Part shown: positions 16,801-26,388 of the stretch, piece after piece | Layout: each line of letters starts with the position of its first letter | Numbering within the stretch: position 1 is the first letter of the stretch | Source: JAFGDI01 sp963662515 | GTDB taxonomy: Bacteria; Planctomycetota; Phycisphaerae; Sedimentisphaerales; SM23-30 | NCBI GenBank assembly: GCA_963662515.1 | Contig: OY759675.1 | Location: 3,224,001 to 3,288,000, forward strand | Reading direction: 5' to 3' | DNA length: 64,000 nt | Program-made: the position numbers and the translations under genes | Notes under the pieces: model-generated | Database searches by the model: none | What the model was told of the DNA's origin: nothing | Seen by the model: the letters and a program-made list of their open reading frames with translations, nothing else

Positions 16801-19002
16801 ATGGCCGATACTTTCAAAAGATTATTCGTATTGCTGCTGGCATCATTCATATTCCTGCCCGGCATAGCAGCCGCCCAGGATAAACAGCAGTCGCAGGAAA
16901 AATCTGAGCTTACCCAGAAATACTGGGCCGACTTCATGCACTATTCACTCATCGGAAACTTTGACCTGGCCAAACATAATGCCCAACTGCTGGTCAATTC
17001 CGAGCCTGATCCGGTACAGGTTCTCGACCTGGCTGAAAATTCTCGTTATGCCGATGCTTATCGCAGCTTATCCTTACTCCAGAGCAATACCAATCAGCTC
17101 AAAGATGAAGCTGCCGCTATTGTTGCCATTGTTGAAAAGGGCCGCTATCTGCGTCGCCAGGACAATCAGAGAATAGCTGATGAGATCAAACGCCTTTCCA
17201 GCACCACCCGCGGTAACATGCTGGCAGTCGCCCGCCTGAAAGATTCCGGCGAATGGGCTATTCCCCTCATGGTGCAAGCCCTGCGTGACCCTGACCGTCG
17301 CGAGGAATTAGAAGTTATCAAGCGTGCTCTGCCTCAGATCGGCAGGGTTGCAGTTAATCCACTGACTGTTGCCATGCACTATTGCGATGACCTCAATCTC
17401 AAACTGATCATAGCTGAAGTTCTGGGCGAGATCGGTTATCACGCCGCTCTGCCCTACCTCCAGGAGATCGTAGAGAATGACAGTAATGCCCCGGAACTGA
17501 TCGAAGTGGCCAAAAACTCTGTTAAGAAAATAACCAGCATGAATTCTCTGCCTGAAGGCATTAGTTCTGCATTATTATACGAGAAGCTCGCTAATGACTA
17601 TTATAACGAAACAGAATCGCTGCGTGTACCGCAAGATCAGGACATTGCCAATGTCTGGTTCTGGGACAATCGTAAGGGGCTGGTAAAAGAAGAGGTTGTT
17701 CGCGAGTCATTTGATGAACTAATGGCTATGCGATATACTGAACATGCCCTGAGAAGAGACTCTGACCTGTCTGGTTCTGTGGCACTGTGGCTTTCGGCCT
17801 TCTTCCGCTTTGAATCTCAAGGTTATAGCCAGCCGGCATACTTCGGCGAAGGTCATGCTGATGCAGACACCTACGCACTCACTGCCGGTCCGGAATATCT
17901 GCACAGAGTATTACTTCGTGCCCTTAACGACAACAATCGCCCGGTAGCCCTTATGGCCATCAAAGCAATGCAGAGAAATGCCGGACAGGCTTCTTTGCTC
18001 TACGACCTCATGGGACGCAAGCCACTGGTCGATGCCCTGAGCTATCCCGACCGCCAGATACGCTTTACCGCTGCTTTGGCCATAGCCCAGATATTACCAG
18101 CAGAGCCTTTTGAATCTGCCGATCTGGTAGTTAAGATACTTGGCGAAGCCATGCGTCAGAAAGGCCTGCAATATGCCGTTGTGATCGACCCTGATCAAGA
18201 GGCCCGCAACACAACTATGACCGCCCTACGCGAGACTTATGCCGGCGGGGTACTGGGAAGTGATTCACTGGCCAATATCATCACCAATGTAAAGGAACTG
18301 CCCAGCGTTGACCTGGTAGTCATCTCAAACAAGGTAGCCGGACCAGATCTGGCAGCTACCCTCGAAATGACCAGCAAGCTATATCGTGTGGCGTTCTGCC
18401 CGACCATAGTTCTTGCCGATAGTGAGAACATACCGTCAACCAAAGATATAGTCAAAGGCAATTCCTTTGTCAGTATCCAGCTCAGAACACTGGCCCCTGC
18501 TGATATGCCTGGGGTTGCCAGCGATATTCTCAGTGCCAACTTTGCCCGCGAATTCTCAGCCGACCTGGCCGATGAGTACGCCCTGGCCGCTGCTAAAGAA
18601 TTTGAAAAGCTCTGCGTCACCAGCAATAAGGTTCTGCCGCTGCTCGATGAGCAAAATGCCCTCATCGACGCCCTGAGCGAAACTCGCAGCGAAATACAGT
18701 TAGCTGCTATTAACGCCCTTGGCTCGCTGAATTCAACTCAGGGCCAGCGTGCTCTGGCTGCTATGGCCCTGAACGAAGCTACCAGCTATGACCTGAGACT
18801 TATAACTCTCGACCGTCTGGCCTTCTCTGCTCGTCAGTTTGGCAACCTGCTCACTACAGAACAGGTTAATGCCCTGTTCACTATCGCTGATGATTTCAAG
18901 GCCGACCCGGACCTTCGTAATCTCGCCTGTCAGGTATATGGTTCTCTCAACCTGCCCAGTGCCAAAGTCAGCGGTCTGATACTTAATCAAAGCCGAAACT
19001 AA
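16801..19002 (+). CDS. Exported HEAT-repeat protein
   Basis: A 733-residue exported protein with a signal peptide (MADTFKRLFVLLLASFIFLPGIAAA). The mature part is a helical solenoid of HEAT-like repeats, for example IPLMVQALRDPDRREELEVIKRAL, HAALPYLQEIVEND and RQIRFTAALAIAQIL, with a second set near the C-terminus. A non-repeat segment (about 500-610, IITNVKELPSVDLVVISNKVAGP...) looks like a Rossmann or receiver-like alpha/beta insertion. Such proteins are common in planctomycetes and act as scaffolds for protein binding; no enzymatic function is visible. The gene is monocistronic, with a strong promoter (16562-16590) and terminator (19026-19063), which suggests high expression. Confidence 0.85.
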   Translation: MADTFKRLFVLLLASFIFLPGIAAAQDKQQSQEKSELTQKYWADFMHYSLIGNFDLAKHNAQLLVNSEPDPVQVLDLAENSRYADAYRSLSLLQSNTNQLKDEAAAIVAIVEKGRYLRRQDNQRIADEIKRLSSTTRGNMLAVARLKDSGEWAIPLMVQALRDPDRREELEVIKRALPQIGRVAVNPLTVAMHYCDDLNLKLIIAEVLGEIGYHAALPYLQEIVENDSNAPELIEVAKNSVKKITSMNSLPEGISSALLYEKLANDYYNETESLRVPQDQDIANVWFWDNRKGLVKEEVVRESFDELMAMRYTEHALRRDSDLSGSVALWLSAFFRFESQGYSQPAYFGEGHADADTYALTAGPEYLHRVLLRALNDNNRPVALMAIKAMQRNAGQASLLYDLMGRKPLVDALSYPDRQIRFTAALAIAQILPAEPFESADLVVKILGEAMRQKGLQYAVVIDPDQEARNTTMTALRETYAGGVLGSDSLANIITNVKELPSVDLVVISNKVAGPDLAATLEMTSKLYRVAFCPTIVLADSENIPSTKDIVKGNSFVSIQLRTLAPADMPGVASDILSANFAREFSADLADEYALAAAKEFEKLCVTSNKVLPLLDEQNALIDALSETRSEIQLAAINALGSLNSTQGQRALAAMALNEATSYDLRLITLDRLAFSARQFGNLLTTEQVNALFTIADDFKADPDLRNLACQVYGSLNLPSAKVSGLILNQSRN

Positions 19003-19025
19003 ATTCGGACCTGGAATTAAATGCT

Positions 19026-19063
19026 AAAGGGATATCTGAACCTGCTTCAGATATCCCTTTTTT
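19026..19063 (+). terminator. Rho-independent terminator of the HEAT-repeat gene
   Basis: A perfect 15-base stem, AAAGGGATATCTGAA with TTCAGATATCCCTTT, around a five-base loop and followed by T. It starts 23 bases after the stop codon. Confidence 0.93.
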
Positions 19064-19098
19064 ATATCAGCTGCGATCCTCAGCATATCAGCGATCGA

Positions 19099-19605
19099 CT
19101 AATGCTTAACAAATGAACTCATGGCATTAACCAGCTCCTGAGGGTCATCTGAACTGATAAGTATTTTCTTGCCATTTTTCAATACAATCTGCAACCCGGT
19201 TTTGCCTTTGAGAATATATGCCTTACCCTTTGTCAGAGTATATCTGATCCCCCAGCCGCCAAAGTCCAGAACTGGCGAAAATTCCCGTACATAACATTCA
19301 GATATATCGGCATAGTCGATCTTCTGAAAGCGGAAATGGAAAGGAAAGAAACGGAAATAAAAGCCATCAAAACGAACCTCTGCTTCCAGACGAACTGACA
19401 TAAACACTGCCAGCCCTGCCAAAGGCATACCAAACATTATCAATAAAAAAGGCAAAGGTATCTGCTGGGTCTCTTTAATAACAAATTTTAGTATCACCAG
19501 AAATACCGTTATCACCAAAATGGTATCGCCAACGATAAACCACCTGAAGAAACGAGATATACTCTGGCTCTCACTGTAAAGCAGATCACTGCTATCACTA
19601 TTCAT
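19099..19605 (-). CDS. Small membrane protein, PH-like, unknown function
   Basis: A 168-residue protein. The start at 19603-19605 follows AGGAGA; a longer frame to 19644 lacks a site and overlaps the GH31 stop. Two membrane helices lie near the N-terminus (FIVGDTILVITVFLVILKFV and FLLIMFGMPLAGLAVFMSV). The C-terminal half is a beta-rich domain (YADISECYVREFSP, then GIRYTLTKGKAYILKG and GLQIVLKNGKKILIS) like bacterial PH-type domains that follow a pair of helices. Function unknown. It is 25 bases downstream of the GH31 gene and may be in the same operon. Confidence 0.75.
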   Translation of the reverse strand: MNSDSSDLLYSESQSISRFFRWFIVGDTILVITVFLVILKFVIKETQQIPLPFLLIMFGMPLAGLAVFMSVRLEAEVRFDGFYFRFFPFHFRFQKIDYADISECYVREFSPVLDFGGWGIRYTLTKGKAYILKGKTGLQIVLKNGKKILISSDDPQELVNAMSSFVKH

Positions 19606-19630
19606 AATTATTCTCCTGAAAATATCAGCC

Positions 19631-22438
19631 TTATTTAACCGCAACCTTTATAAAAGAAGGTGCTAAAATATCTCCTTGAGTTGTATAAACCTTATCACCA
19701 TCAATTATCTGCAATTTCACTACCCTGCTGACAACGGATAATCCGCCTTGCTGCAAAGAACATTTTACCACTATCTCATCTTTGTTTTTTTCTGCAATAA
19801 ATTCACTCAGACAATATTGACCCTCAAGATACTCATAGCCTTCGCCGGCATCTTCATAAAGCCTGCCTCTTGCCACCCCTTTATCATCAAGCACCACCAG
19901 CAAGGTCAAATCCTGAAGTGTGGATATTTCTGCAGTACTTTGCACTACTGGCCCCAAAGGCACAATAGCACCGCCGCGAACCTGCAAGTCACACTGAAAC
20001 TTATCTGCAACACTATCTTCACCAACCAAAGATACCACCGGCCAGATACCTTTGGGTTTTCTAACATTTTTGGCCCACTTAGGAGTGATCAGCAAGTCAT
20101 TACCAAGCAGAAAAGCCTCATCCTCCATACGCAGATCAGTATCTGACGGGTCAGCAAAATACACCGGATTCATTACAGGCATACCATTTCTAACCGAATC
20201 AACAAAGAGCGTATATAGATAAGGCATCAGCCTGTAACGCCTCTCCAGAGCAATACGAGAGACCTCTTCGATCTCAGGCCCAAAAGCCCAGGGCTCTTTA
20301 TCCGGCGTGTCAATACAGGCATGTGCCCGACAGAATGGGAAAAAAGCTCCAACTGCCATCCAGTGCCCCCACAACTCAGCATCAGCAGTAAAATTAAAAC
20401 CACCCAGATCTGGACCATTAAATGGCTGGCCAGACAAACCCAATGTAATTGACATAGGTATAGACCAGATCAAATGCTCCCATGTCGATGAATTGTCTCC
20501 CGTCCAGGTTGCTGCATACCGCTGACCGCCCAGAAAATTTGACCGCGTCAATACAAAAGGCCGCTTCTCCGGGTAATGTCTTAAAATGCCCTCACGCGAC
20601 GCCCGAGCCATAAGCATCCCATAAACATTATGATATTTGGCATGATCTCCCGCAGAAAATTCTTCTCCACCAACATGAAGACAATCCATAGGCATAGTAT
20701 TATCTTTTCCCCCACCAACAAATGGCTCATTCATATCATTCCACACACCGTCAACACCCAGAGCCATAAAGTCCTTATACAGATCACCCCACCAGTTACG
20801 AACCCTGGAACTGGTAAAGTCTGGAAAGACACAATCTCCAGGGTGGACAGCACCAATGAAAGTTTCACCTGATGCAGTCTTTACCCAGCAATCATTTTCA
20901 GTACCACTATCACAAACCCAATATCCCTTTTCCGCTTTTATTCCCGGATCGACCATCCACACGCTCCTGAAACCAAGTTTATGCAAATAAGCATTTGTCG
21001 CCTCAGGGTCTGGGAATCGACTCTTATCAAATGTGAATATTCTATAACCTTCCATATAATGTATATCAAACCATATTACATCACAGGGTATTTTCTTTGC
21101 CCGGAAAGTATCAGCTATCTCGCGAACTCTGGCGTCAGGGTAATATGACCACCTGCACTGTTGATATCCAAGCGACCAGCGGGGCGGCATAGCCATAGTT
21201 CCCGTAAGCTCACCCAGTCTTAACATTATCTCTTGAGGCGAGCTACCCTCAACCACTATCACAGGATAATCAGGAACATTATCAGCTGTGGAAAATAATA
21301 TGCCACATCGCAGATCTAATACCGCACTATAAGTAGTATCAAAAAGAATACCAAAAGCACTGCCATCAGGCCGAACACCCATAAGCCAGGGATGCGATTG
21401 ATATAACTGATCTGGCTTGTCATAACGAGGGATATCAATATTCTGTAAAACGATCTTATATCCGTTACGAAGCAGAGAGCCGGTCACCTCTCCTGAGCCA
21501 TAAAGGTCAAATTCAGGGTCAATATCAAAATACACATACCGTTTACCATTTACGCTGCTGAATTGAGGCTTTATCTGCCAGTCACCCGGCATAAGCCCTA
21601 CCGTCCCTAACTGCTTAATAAGAGCCGGAGAAAAAGGACGCTCTTTATCTAATATATCTCCAGACCAGAAACTTACAACATTTGATGCCGATAATTCAGT
21701 TGTCTTTGCCGGAGCTGCCGCCATAGCTATCGGGCAAATATACTCTCCTGGGTCTTTATCTGCTACCGCTATATCATTAAATTCTGTTGCCAGTTTCAAC
21801 TCGTCAAATTCCCACACACTGTCATGTTCGCCGCAACGAATACGAATCTCATCGAAAACCAGCTCTGCCTTATATTCCGACCAGATGCCATCTGGCTGAC
21901 GATCCAGACTGCGACGACAGAATGGATCAAGACCTATTTTAATATCTTCCGGACCCGCAGGATCATTATTGATCATAACCACTACTTTATGCACCTGACC
22001 ATCTATAACCTGACTTACATCACTCATTTTATCATGGTAGTTTTCGCGGGCATCCCAAAAGGTAAAACACTCTGAGGCATAATTATTGCCAAAGCCCATT
22101 ACTTCCTCACCCTTGTAATACAAAAATACACCAGCATAACGGTCTTTACAACTGGCATTAAGACTACGAAGAGTAAAACTCAAAAATATCCTTCCTTGTT
22201 TTACTTTGCCAGCCACTTCGCCATTGAGCAAATAGCTCACTCCTGTATTACTGTTATTGAGAAGTAGCCGCCCACCACTTTCCCGGTGAAAACTATAATT
22301 GAGACTTCCCTCAACTATCCGGGCATTCTCTCCTGGCGGAACCTGATTCACAGAATAATCATCTTGTAATAATATTTCTGCTATAGCGGGAGTAAGTGAC
22401 ATAGAAAGCAAACAAAGGGAGATAAGTAATTTTACCAC
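19631..22438 (-). CDS. Exported glycoside hydrolase family 31 (alpha-glucosidase type)
   Basis: A 935-residue retaining alpha-glycosidase of family GH31, which removes alpha-linked glucose or xylose from oligosaccharides. The start is taken as GTG at 22436-22438, with GAGG eight bases upstream, giving a clean signal peptide (KLLISLCLLSMSLTPAIA); an ATG at 22468 and the frame to 22522 are less likely. An N-terminal region of about 240 residues precedes the catalytic barrel and looks like a beta-sandwich. The barrel has CDVIWFDIHYMEGY, the nucleophile region GVWNDMNEP and the acid/base region TWTGDNSSTWEHL. It is periplasmic or secreted, in line with the glycan-degrading genes elsewhere in the window. 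Exact substrate open (glucoside or xyloside). Confidence 0.92.
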   Translation of the reverse strand: MVKLLISLCLLSMSLTPAIAEILLQDDYSVNQVPPGENARIVEGSLNYSFHRESGGRLLLNNSNTGVSYLLNGEVAGKVKQGRIFLSFTLRSLNASCKDRYAGVFLYYKGEEVMGFGNNYASECFTFWDARENYHDKMSDVSQVIDGQVHKVVVMINNDPAGPEDIKIGLDPFCRRSLDRQPDGIWSEYKAELVFDEIRIRCGEHDSVWEFDELKLATEFNDIAVADKDPGEYICPIAMAAAPAKTTELSASNVVSFWSGDILDKERPFSPALIKQLGTVGLMPGDWQIKPQFSSVNGKRYVYFDIDPEFDLYGSGEVTGSLLRNGYKIVLQNIDIPRYDKPDQLYQSHPWLMGVRPDGSAFGILFDTTYSAVLDLRCGILFSTADNVPDYPVIVVEGSSPQEIMLRLGELTGTMAMPPRWSLGYQQCRWSYYPDARVREIADTFRAKKIPCDVIWFDIHYMEGYRIFTFDKSRFPDPEATNAYLHKLGFRSVWMVDPGIKAEKGYWVCDSGTENDCWVKTASGETFIGAVHPGDCVFPDFTSSRVRNWWGDLYKDFMALGVDGVWNDMNEPFVGGGKDNTMPMDCLHVGGEEFSAGDHAKYHNVYGMLMARASREGILRHYPEKRPFVLTRSNFLGGQRYAATWTGDNSSTWEHLIWSIPMSITLGLSGQPFNGPDLGGFNFTADAELWGHWMAVGAFFPFCRAHACIDTPDKEPWAFGPEIEEVSRIALERRYRLMPYLYTLFVDSVRNGMPVMNPVYFADPSDTDLRMEDEAFLLGNDLLITPKWAKNVRKPKGIWPVVSLVGEDSVADKFQCDLQVRGGAIVPLGPVVQSTAEISTLQDLTLLVVLDDKGVARGRLYEDAGEGYEYLEGQYCLSEFIAEKNKDEIVVKCSLQQGGLSVVSRVVKLQIIDGDKVYTTQGDILAPSFIKVAVK

Positions 22439-22620
22439 AGCAAAATCCTCATTAAAAATGAAAAACATAGTAAAGATACTGGTTGGTCTGATTGTATAGT
22501 TTATATGACTATATTCAAGCATAAAATGCAGGCTTATTTGACCTTATTTATTTTAAATATTACTTTTTAGTCAGAGTTCTTACTATTTAACTAACATGAA
22601 TAATAATGGAGAAATTGCCT

Positions 22621-23298
22621 ATGATAAAAATTAAATTAGCCCTTGTGGCTGCTATTGTCGCCATGACCGGCATTAGCCAGGCTGCTGTGCTTGACTTCAA
22701 CGACGGCAGCGATATAGTCAGTTCAAGTACATGGGTAGCAGGCCCGGAGAGCACTGGTAGATGGTACGGCAGTAATTATTCCATAGAAGATGGACATGCC
22801 GATCTGGACGAGTCAGTTGGTCTTTTGGCCAATATCTTCACAGACAGAGCCACTAATTCTGTGCTTTACTCTGTCTCTCTTGCTAATGTCACCCCTGGTA
22901 CATATAGCTGGTCAATTGAGACCCGATATAGCAGTTTTCTGACCCAGGATAATTACGGTCAGGTATATTTGCTCAAAAGCGGTCAGAGCATCGATCTTGA
23001 GGGTAATATATGGAATAAAAAACCAGATGGGGCTGCGATTGTAAGTGCCGATTACCCCGGTTTGTTTTCAGGCGGCGAACAATGGCGCACTTTTGGCGAG
23101 AGCTTCAGCCTCACTGCCAGTCAGCTGGAAATATACGATTTTGTTGCATTTGTTTTCACTGGCAACAGATCAAACGGTCAGATGTTGAACTATGATAACT
23201 TTTCCAGTGATCTGGTTCAACCTGCAAATGTCCCTGAACCGGCGACTTTTGCCCTGATTGCCTCAGGTGCTCTTCTGGCCCTGCTAAGGAAAAAGTAA
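22621..23298 (+). CDS. PEP-CTERM-sorted extracellular protein
   Basis: A 225-residue exported protein. The ATG at 22621 is used because GGAG lies nine bases upstream; an ATG at 22606 has none. It has an N-terminal signal peptide (LALVAAIVAMTGISQA), a beta-rich mature part (opening with LDFNDGSD), and the C-terminal sorting tripartite signal VPEPATFALIASGALLALLRKK split into PEP motif, membrane helix and basic end. Such proteins are processed by an exosortase of the EpsH/XrtA group, not seen in this window, and linked to extracellular polysaccharide or biofilm. It is transcribed divergently from the GH31 gene, with 180 bases between the starts, and ends in its own terminator. Confidence 0.88.
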   Translation: MIKIKLALVAAIVAMTGISQAAVLDFNDGSDIVSSSTWVAGPESTGRWYGSNYSIEDGHADLDESVGLLANIFTDRATNSVLYSVSLANVTPGTYSWSIETRYSSFLTQDNYGQVYLLKSGQSIDLEGNIWNKKPDGAAIVSADYPGLFSGGEQWRTFGESFSLTASQLEIYDFVAFVFTGNRSNGQMLNYDNFSSDLVQPANVPEPATFALIASGALLALLRKK

Positions 23299-23327
23299 AC
23301 TAATAAACATAGTACCGTTACACTATT

Positions 23328-23365
23328 AAAGAGCCATGACTAAGAGTCGATCGCTCTTTTTTTTT
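23328..23365 (+). terminator. Rho-independent terminator of the PEP-CTERM gene
   Basis: AAAGAGC pairs with GCTCTTT; the loop contains an inner stem GACT/AGTC. A run of nine T follows. It lies 30 bases after the stop codon. Confidence 0.85.
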
Positions 23366-23597
23366 ACTCTTAACTAATCGTTATTATCGATACAAACTGT
23401 ATTATCTACATTACCTGCCTTACTGTAATATTCTGTCTTAAACCTAATAACTGCTCTAATCTTCCACCCTGCCATAACGGATAATACTGAAAAACAGAAA
23501 AAATACTAACTTTCAACCATATTTTGCCGATACCAGTTAACAGTTAGAGAGTACATAGTTAAGCAGCTTTTGATAATAAACAAATAAAGGCAGATAT

Positions 23598-23852
23598 ATG
23601 ACTACGGCAACAGTAGAAAAACCGAGAATAAGCCCTGTTTTTGCAGATATCGCTAAAAACATCGAAATTATGTCAGCAACCGAAGTAATTTCGGAAATAC
23701 TGACATTCAAGGGTCCTATAAAACTAGACTTTACCAGCGAATTCCTCCAGACACTACCCCTGGAAAAGCTTCAGCACATTCTTATGACCGCCAAACTCTA
23801 CCAGTTGGGCAAACAAAAGGCCACATTTAATGCCAGTGGCATCGTTGCATAA
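23598..23852 (+). CDS. Small soluble protein of unknown function
   Basis: An 84-residue protein with no signal peptide or membrane helix, starting at the ATG at 23598 with AAAGG about eight bases upstream. It starts MTTATVEKPRISPVF and has a helix SATEVISEIL and a leucine-rich C-terminal helix LEKLQHILMTAKLYQL. Family not recognised. It stands alone between a terminator (23328-23365) and a pair of hairpins (23904-23955). The frame and ribosome site make it a probable real gene. Confidence 0.6.
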   Translation: MTTATVEKPRISPVFADIAKNIEIMSATEVISEILTFKGPIKLDFTSEFLQTLPLEKLQHILMTAKLYQLGKQKATFNASGIVA

Positions 23853-23903
23853 AACAACCGGTCTTAACCTACATAATAATTGAGTGAAAAAAATATATCA
23901 TAA

Positions 23904-23955
23904 CAGTCGGGAATAAACCCTCGACTGCATAGCAGGTACATACCAAGTCCCCTGC
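23904..23955. other. Two consecutive hairpins between convergent genes
   Basis: CAGTCG (23904-23909)/CGACTG (23922-23927), then GCAGG (23932-23936)/CCTGC (23951-23955), lie between the small gene 23598-23852 and the convergent gene 24013-24930. On the minus strand a T-run follows about 12 bases later, so they may form a weak terminator for the latter gene. Confidence 0.35.
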
Positions 23956-24012
23956 TTATACATGACATGCCTGCCTTTGAGTTATCAGCAGAATATTACA
24001 AACTGAACCCGA

Positions 24013-24930
24013 TCAATTAACATTGAAATTCAGCTTTTCGGTATCGATCGGATAAGACGAACGAAATGTTGCCAGACTGATCCTCAACCCACCCTCAGGA
24101 CGATTAACGATATACTTTTCGCCCACAGACTGTATCTTGTCTTTCAATGCCTTATAGATAGGCTCACGAGTACTGGCAAAACCTTCTCTGGTTACCAGCA
24201 CAAACTCGCTGCCTCTCTTGGCTATATCAAGAGACAGGCCATTTTGCTGGAAAAAGCTGCGAATAACCTCCAGCCCGGCAAGATTTTTATCACCATAAAC
24301 GATCAGGCAGCGAGATGGTCTTTCTGAGCTCATTGAAGAGTTATTTGGGATAACTGGCGGCTGCTGAGCCAGATTACTATTATCTGTTTTGGCCATAACA
24401 CGATTATCAGCACGAACCGCCCCGGTAATCAGCTCTATGGGATCTGAGTTTACCGCCGCCTGCATTTCAGGACTGGTTACTGCTGCTGACAGATCATCAG
24501 ATACCGCTTCTGAATGCTCCGCCACCACCTCTGACTGATTATCAGTGCTAATAACAGGTTGAACCCTGCTACCGCCACCCAGTGAATAGGCCGCCACTAT
24601 GGTGAAAATAACTGAAAGGCAAATAAGACCAAAAAGCCAGACAGGCAATGTAAAGCTGATATTACCAAAAAGAAATGACATAATCCCCTGAGATGAACCA
24701 TCAACAGGATTGTCCTGACCTTTACCTATGGTTACTACTGGTGCGGCAAAAGCCTTGCCAACATTCAATGTCGGCTTAGCCACCGGCTGAGGCTTGGCCA
24801 TTGGAATATCCTTAACATTTCCGGTTAAGTTTATCTCTGCCGGCTTGCTCTTACTGAAAAGTCCTTTTCGCGGCGTCTTGCCTGAGTGATATAACTCATA
24901 GAGAGCTGGCGCTCCTTTTTTTGCTGACAT
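24013..24930 (-). CDS. Single-span membrane protein with a disordered N-terminus, unknown function
   Basis: A 305-residue protein. The start MSAKKGAPALYEL (24928-24930) follows AGGAGTGA; an ATG one codon earlier is too close to the ribosome site. About 100 residues are basic and disordered (SGKTPRKGLFSKSKPAE), followed by one membrane helix (LPVWLFGLICLSVIFTIVAAYSLG, split here by natural boundary at about 97-120), an acidic linker and a C-terminal globular part from about residue 205 that starts RCLIVYGDKNLAGLEVI. The start and layout resemble planctomycete proteins opening with APALYEL, whose function is unknown; the C-terminal part has the ferredoxin-like pattern of SPOR domains, but I cannot confirm it. 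Neighbours give no further clue. Confidence 0.75.
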   Translation of the reverse strand: MSAKKGAPALYELYHSGKTPRKGLFSKSKPAEINLTGNVKDIPMAKPQPVAKPTLNVGKAFAAPVVTIGKGQDNPVDGSSQGIMSFLFGNISFTLPVWLFGLICLSVIFTIVAAYSLGGGSRVQPVISTDNQSEVVAEHSEAVSDDLSAAVTSPEMQAAVNSDPIELITGAVRADNRVMAKTDNSNLAQQPPVIPNNSSMSSERPSRCLIVYGDKNLAGLEVIRSFFQQNGLSLDIAKRGSEFVLVTREGFASTREPIYKALKDKIQSVGEKYIVNRPEGGLRISLATFRSSYPIDTEKLNFNVN

Positions 24931-25048
24931 CATTCACTCCTGATACTCTTATGGCTGATTCGTTTTATCTTAATATTGCCATATAAATTAACATATTTCA
25001 CTTTTCACTATCGACCATGATTGTAGGTCAAAAAGACTTTAATATCAA

Positions 25049-26011
25049 TCAGAAAGCCACAACAGTTGCTTTACGAGCATCAAAAAACCGTAATGAACCA
25101 TCAGCTAATCGAATAGTAAACCCTTTGAATGGCTCTACTTGCACAATCTGACCTTCATAATTTACCCCATTTTCGGCGATCACTATATTACCCGCAGTAG
25201 TCGAGCTCAAATCTGTCCATATCGCAGAAAGGCTCTCCCGATCGCAATTCTCTGATATTATTGTGTCTAATTTATCGAGTATGTTAATTATCATCCAGTC
25301 GCGATCAACTTTGCTCTGGGTTTCTATCAAAATGGAAGTTGCCTTCCCGGCAATATCCTCCGGCATATCTGACGATGACTGATCGCAATTCAGGCCAATA
25401 CCCAGAACATACCATTCCTGCCCCTCAATAGTGCGGGCCTCTACCATAAGACCAGCTAGTTTACGCCTGCCACATACAACATCATTAGGCCACTTTATAG
25501 TTACCGCCAGGCCACATAACTCTCTCACTGATTCAGCTATAGCTATTGCCGCAGCTATACCCAACACATCTGGTGCTACCACTTTACTATTAAGCAAAAC
25601 AGACATAAGAACAGACTTGCCGCTCTGGTCGTACCATTTGCGATCAGCGAACCGCCCTCGTCCATTTCGCTGGCTCTCAGCCAGAACTACCATTCCCAAA
25701 CTGCCGGGCTTGCCGCAATAATTCCAGGCCACATCATTTGTACTGTCTGTCTCGACGAACGATATTACATTACCTGCCAAATATTTGCACTTAAGTGCAT
25801 GCTCGATCAACAAAGGGCTAACAGGCCCTCCTGTTAAATATTTAACACTACCACAATCATCTTTAACAAATTTTCTACCACTTAAAGAAGTGATTACCTC
25901 CCAAAAACTGTCAAGACAACCCTTCCTGTCAAACGCCTTAACCTTATCGCAGGACAGGTCAAAGCCATAACCAGGACTGGACATTAACATTTTTATAACT
26001 TCATCGATCAT
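25049..26011 (-). CDS. birA: Biotin--[acetyl-CoA-carboxylase] ligase BirA
   Basis: A 320-residue biotin protein ligase that attaches biotin to carboxyl carrier protein. The central domain has the motifs ESQRNGRGRFADRKW (biotinyl-adenylate loop, GRGR) and VTIKWPNDVVCG (catalytic Lys), and the C-terminal domain with IVQVEPFKGFTIR. An N-terminal ~75 residues precede it (about 1-80, FDLSCDKVKAFDRKG...), which fit a small winged-helix-like domain of the bifunctional BirA type, though the match is weak. The start at 26011 is close to the -10 box of the promoter at 26018-26045, so the transcript may have little or no leader. It is transcribed divergently from the response regulator. Confidence 0.9.
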   Translation of the reverse strand: MIDEVIKMLMSSPGYGFDLSCDKVKAFDRKGCLDSFWEVITSLSGRKFVKDDCGSVKYLTGGPVSPLLIEHALKCKYLAGNVISFVETDSTNDVAWNYCGKPGSLGMVVLAESQRNGRGRFADRKWYDQSGKSVLMSVLLNSKVVAPDVLGIAAAIAIAESVRELCGLAVTIKWPNDVVCGRRKLAGLMVEARTIEGQEWYVLGIGLNCDQSSSDMPEDIAGKATSILIETQSKVDRDWMIINILDKLDTIISENCDRESLSAIWTDLSSTTAGNIVIAENGVNYEGQIVQVEPFKGFTIRLADGSLRFFDARKATVVAF

Positions 26012-26017
26012 TTCTCT

Positions 26018-26045
26018 ATAATAACATATATATAAGATTTTTCAA
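26018..26045 (-). promoter_or_regulatory. Putative sigma-70 promoter for birA, possibly leaderless
   Basis: On the minus strand TTGAAA (26040-26045) and TATTAT (26018-26023) are 16 bases apart, and the start codon is only about seven bases past the -10 box. The rest of the gap to 26388 shows no gene. On the plus strand TTGACA (26322-26327) could serve the response regulator, but its -10 is poor. Confidence 0.35.
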
Positions 26046-26388
26046 ACCGGAAACGACACTGCATTATTGTGCTCATTATTTGCACTAAAACAACAACAAA
26101 GGAAGTATGTTTTTTATTACGACTGACATACACACACCCAATCCAATAGACATATTCCACCCTGCCATTAACTAACAACAGTCAAACTAATAACCTTTCC
26201 AGTAACTTGTCAGCATTTTATTTTTTGCACCATAGTACACACAATTAACCACAATCACACATCGCAATAACCAATCACAAAAGAGTTAAGAATTATTTTT
26301 ACTTGATTTGTTTTACATATTTTGACAAAATTACTTACAGTTAGTAACGGATTGGAAATCAGATACATTTACGGAAAGTTGAGTTCTT

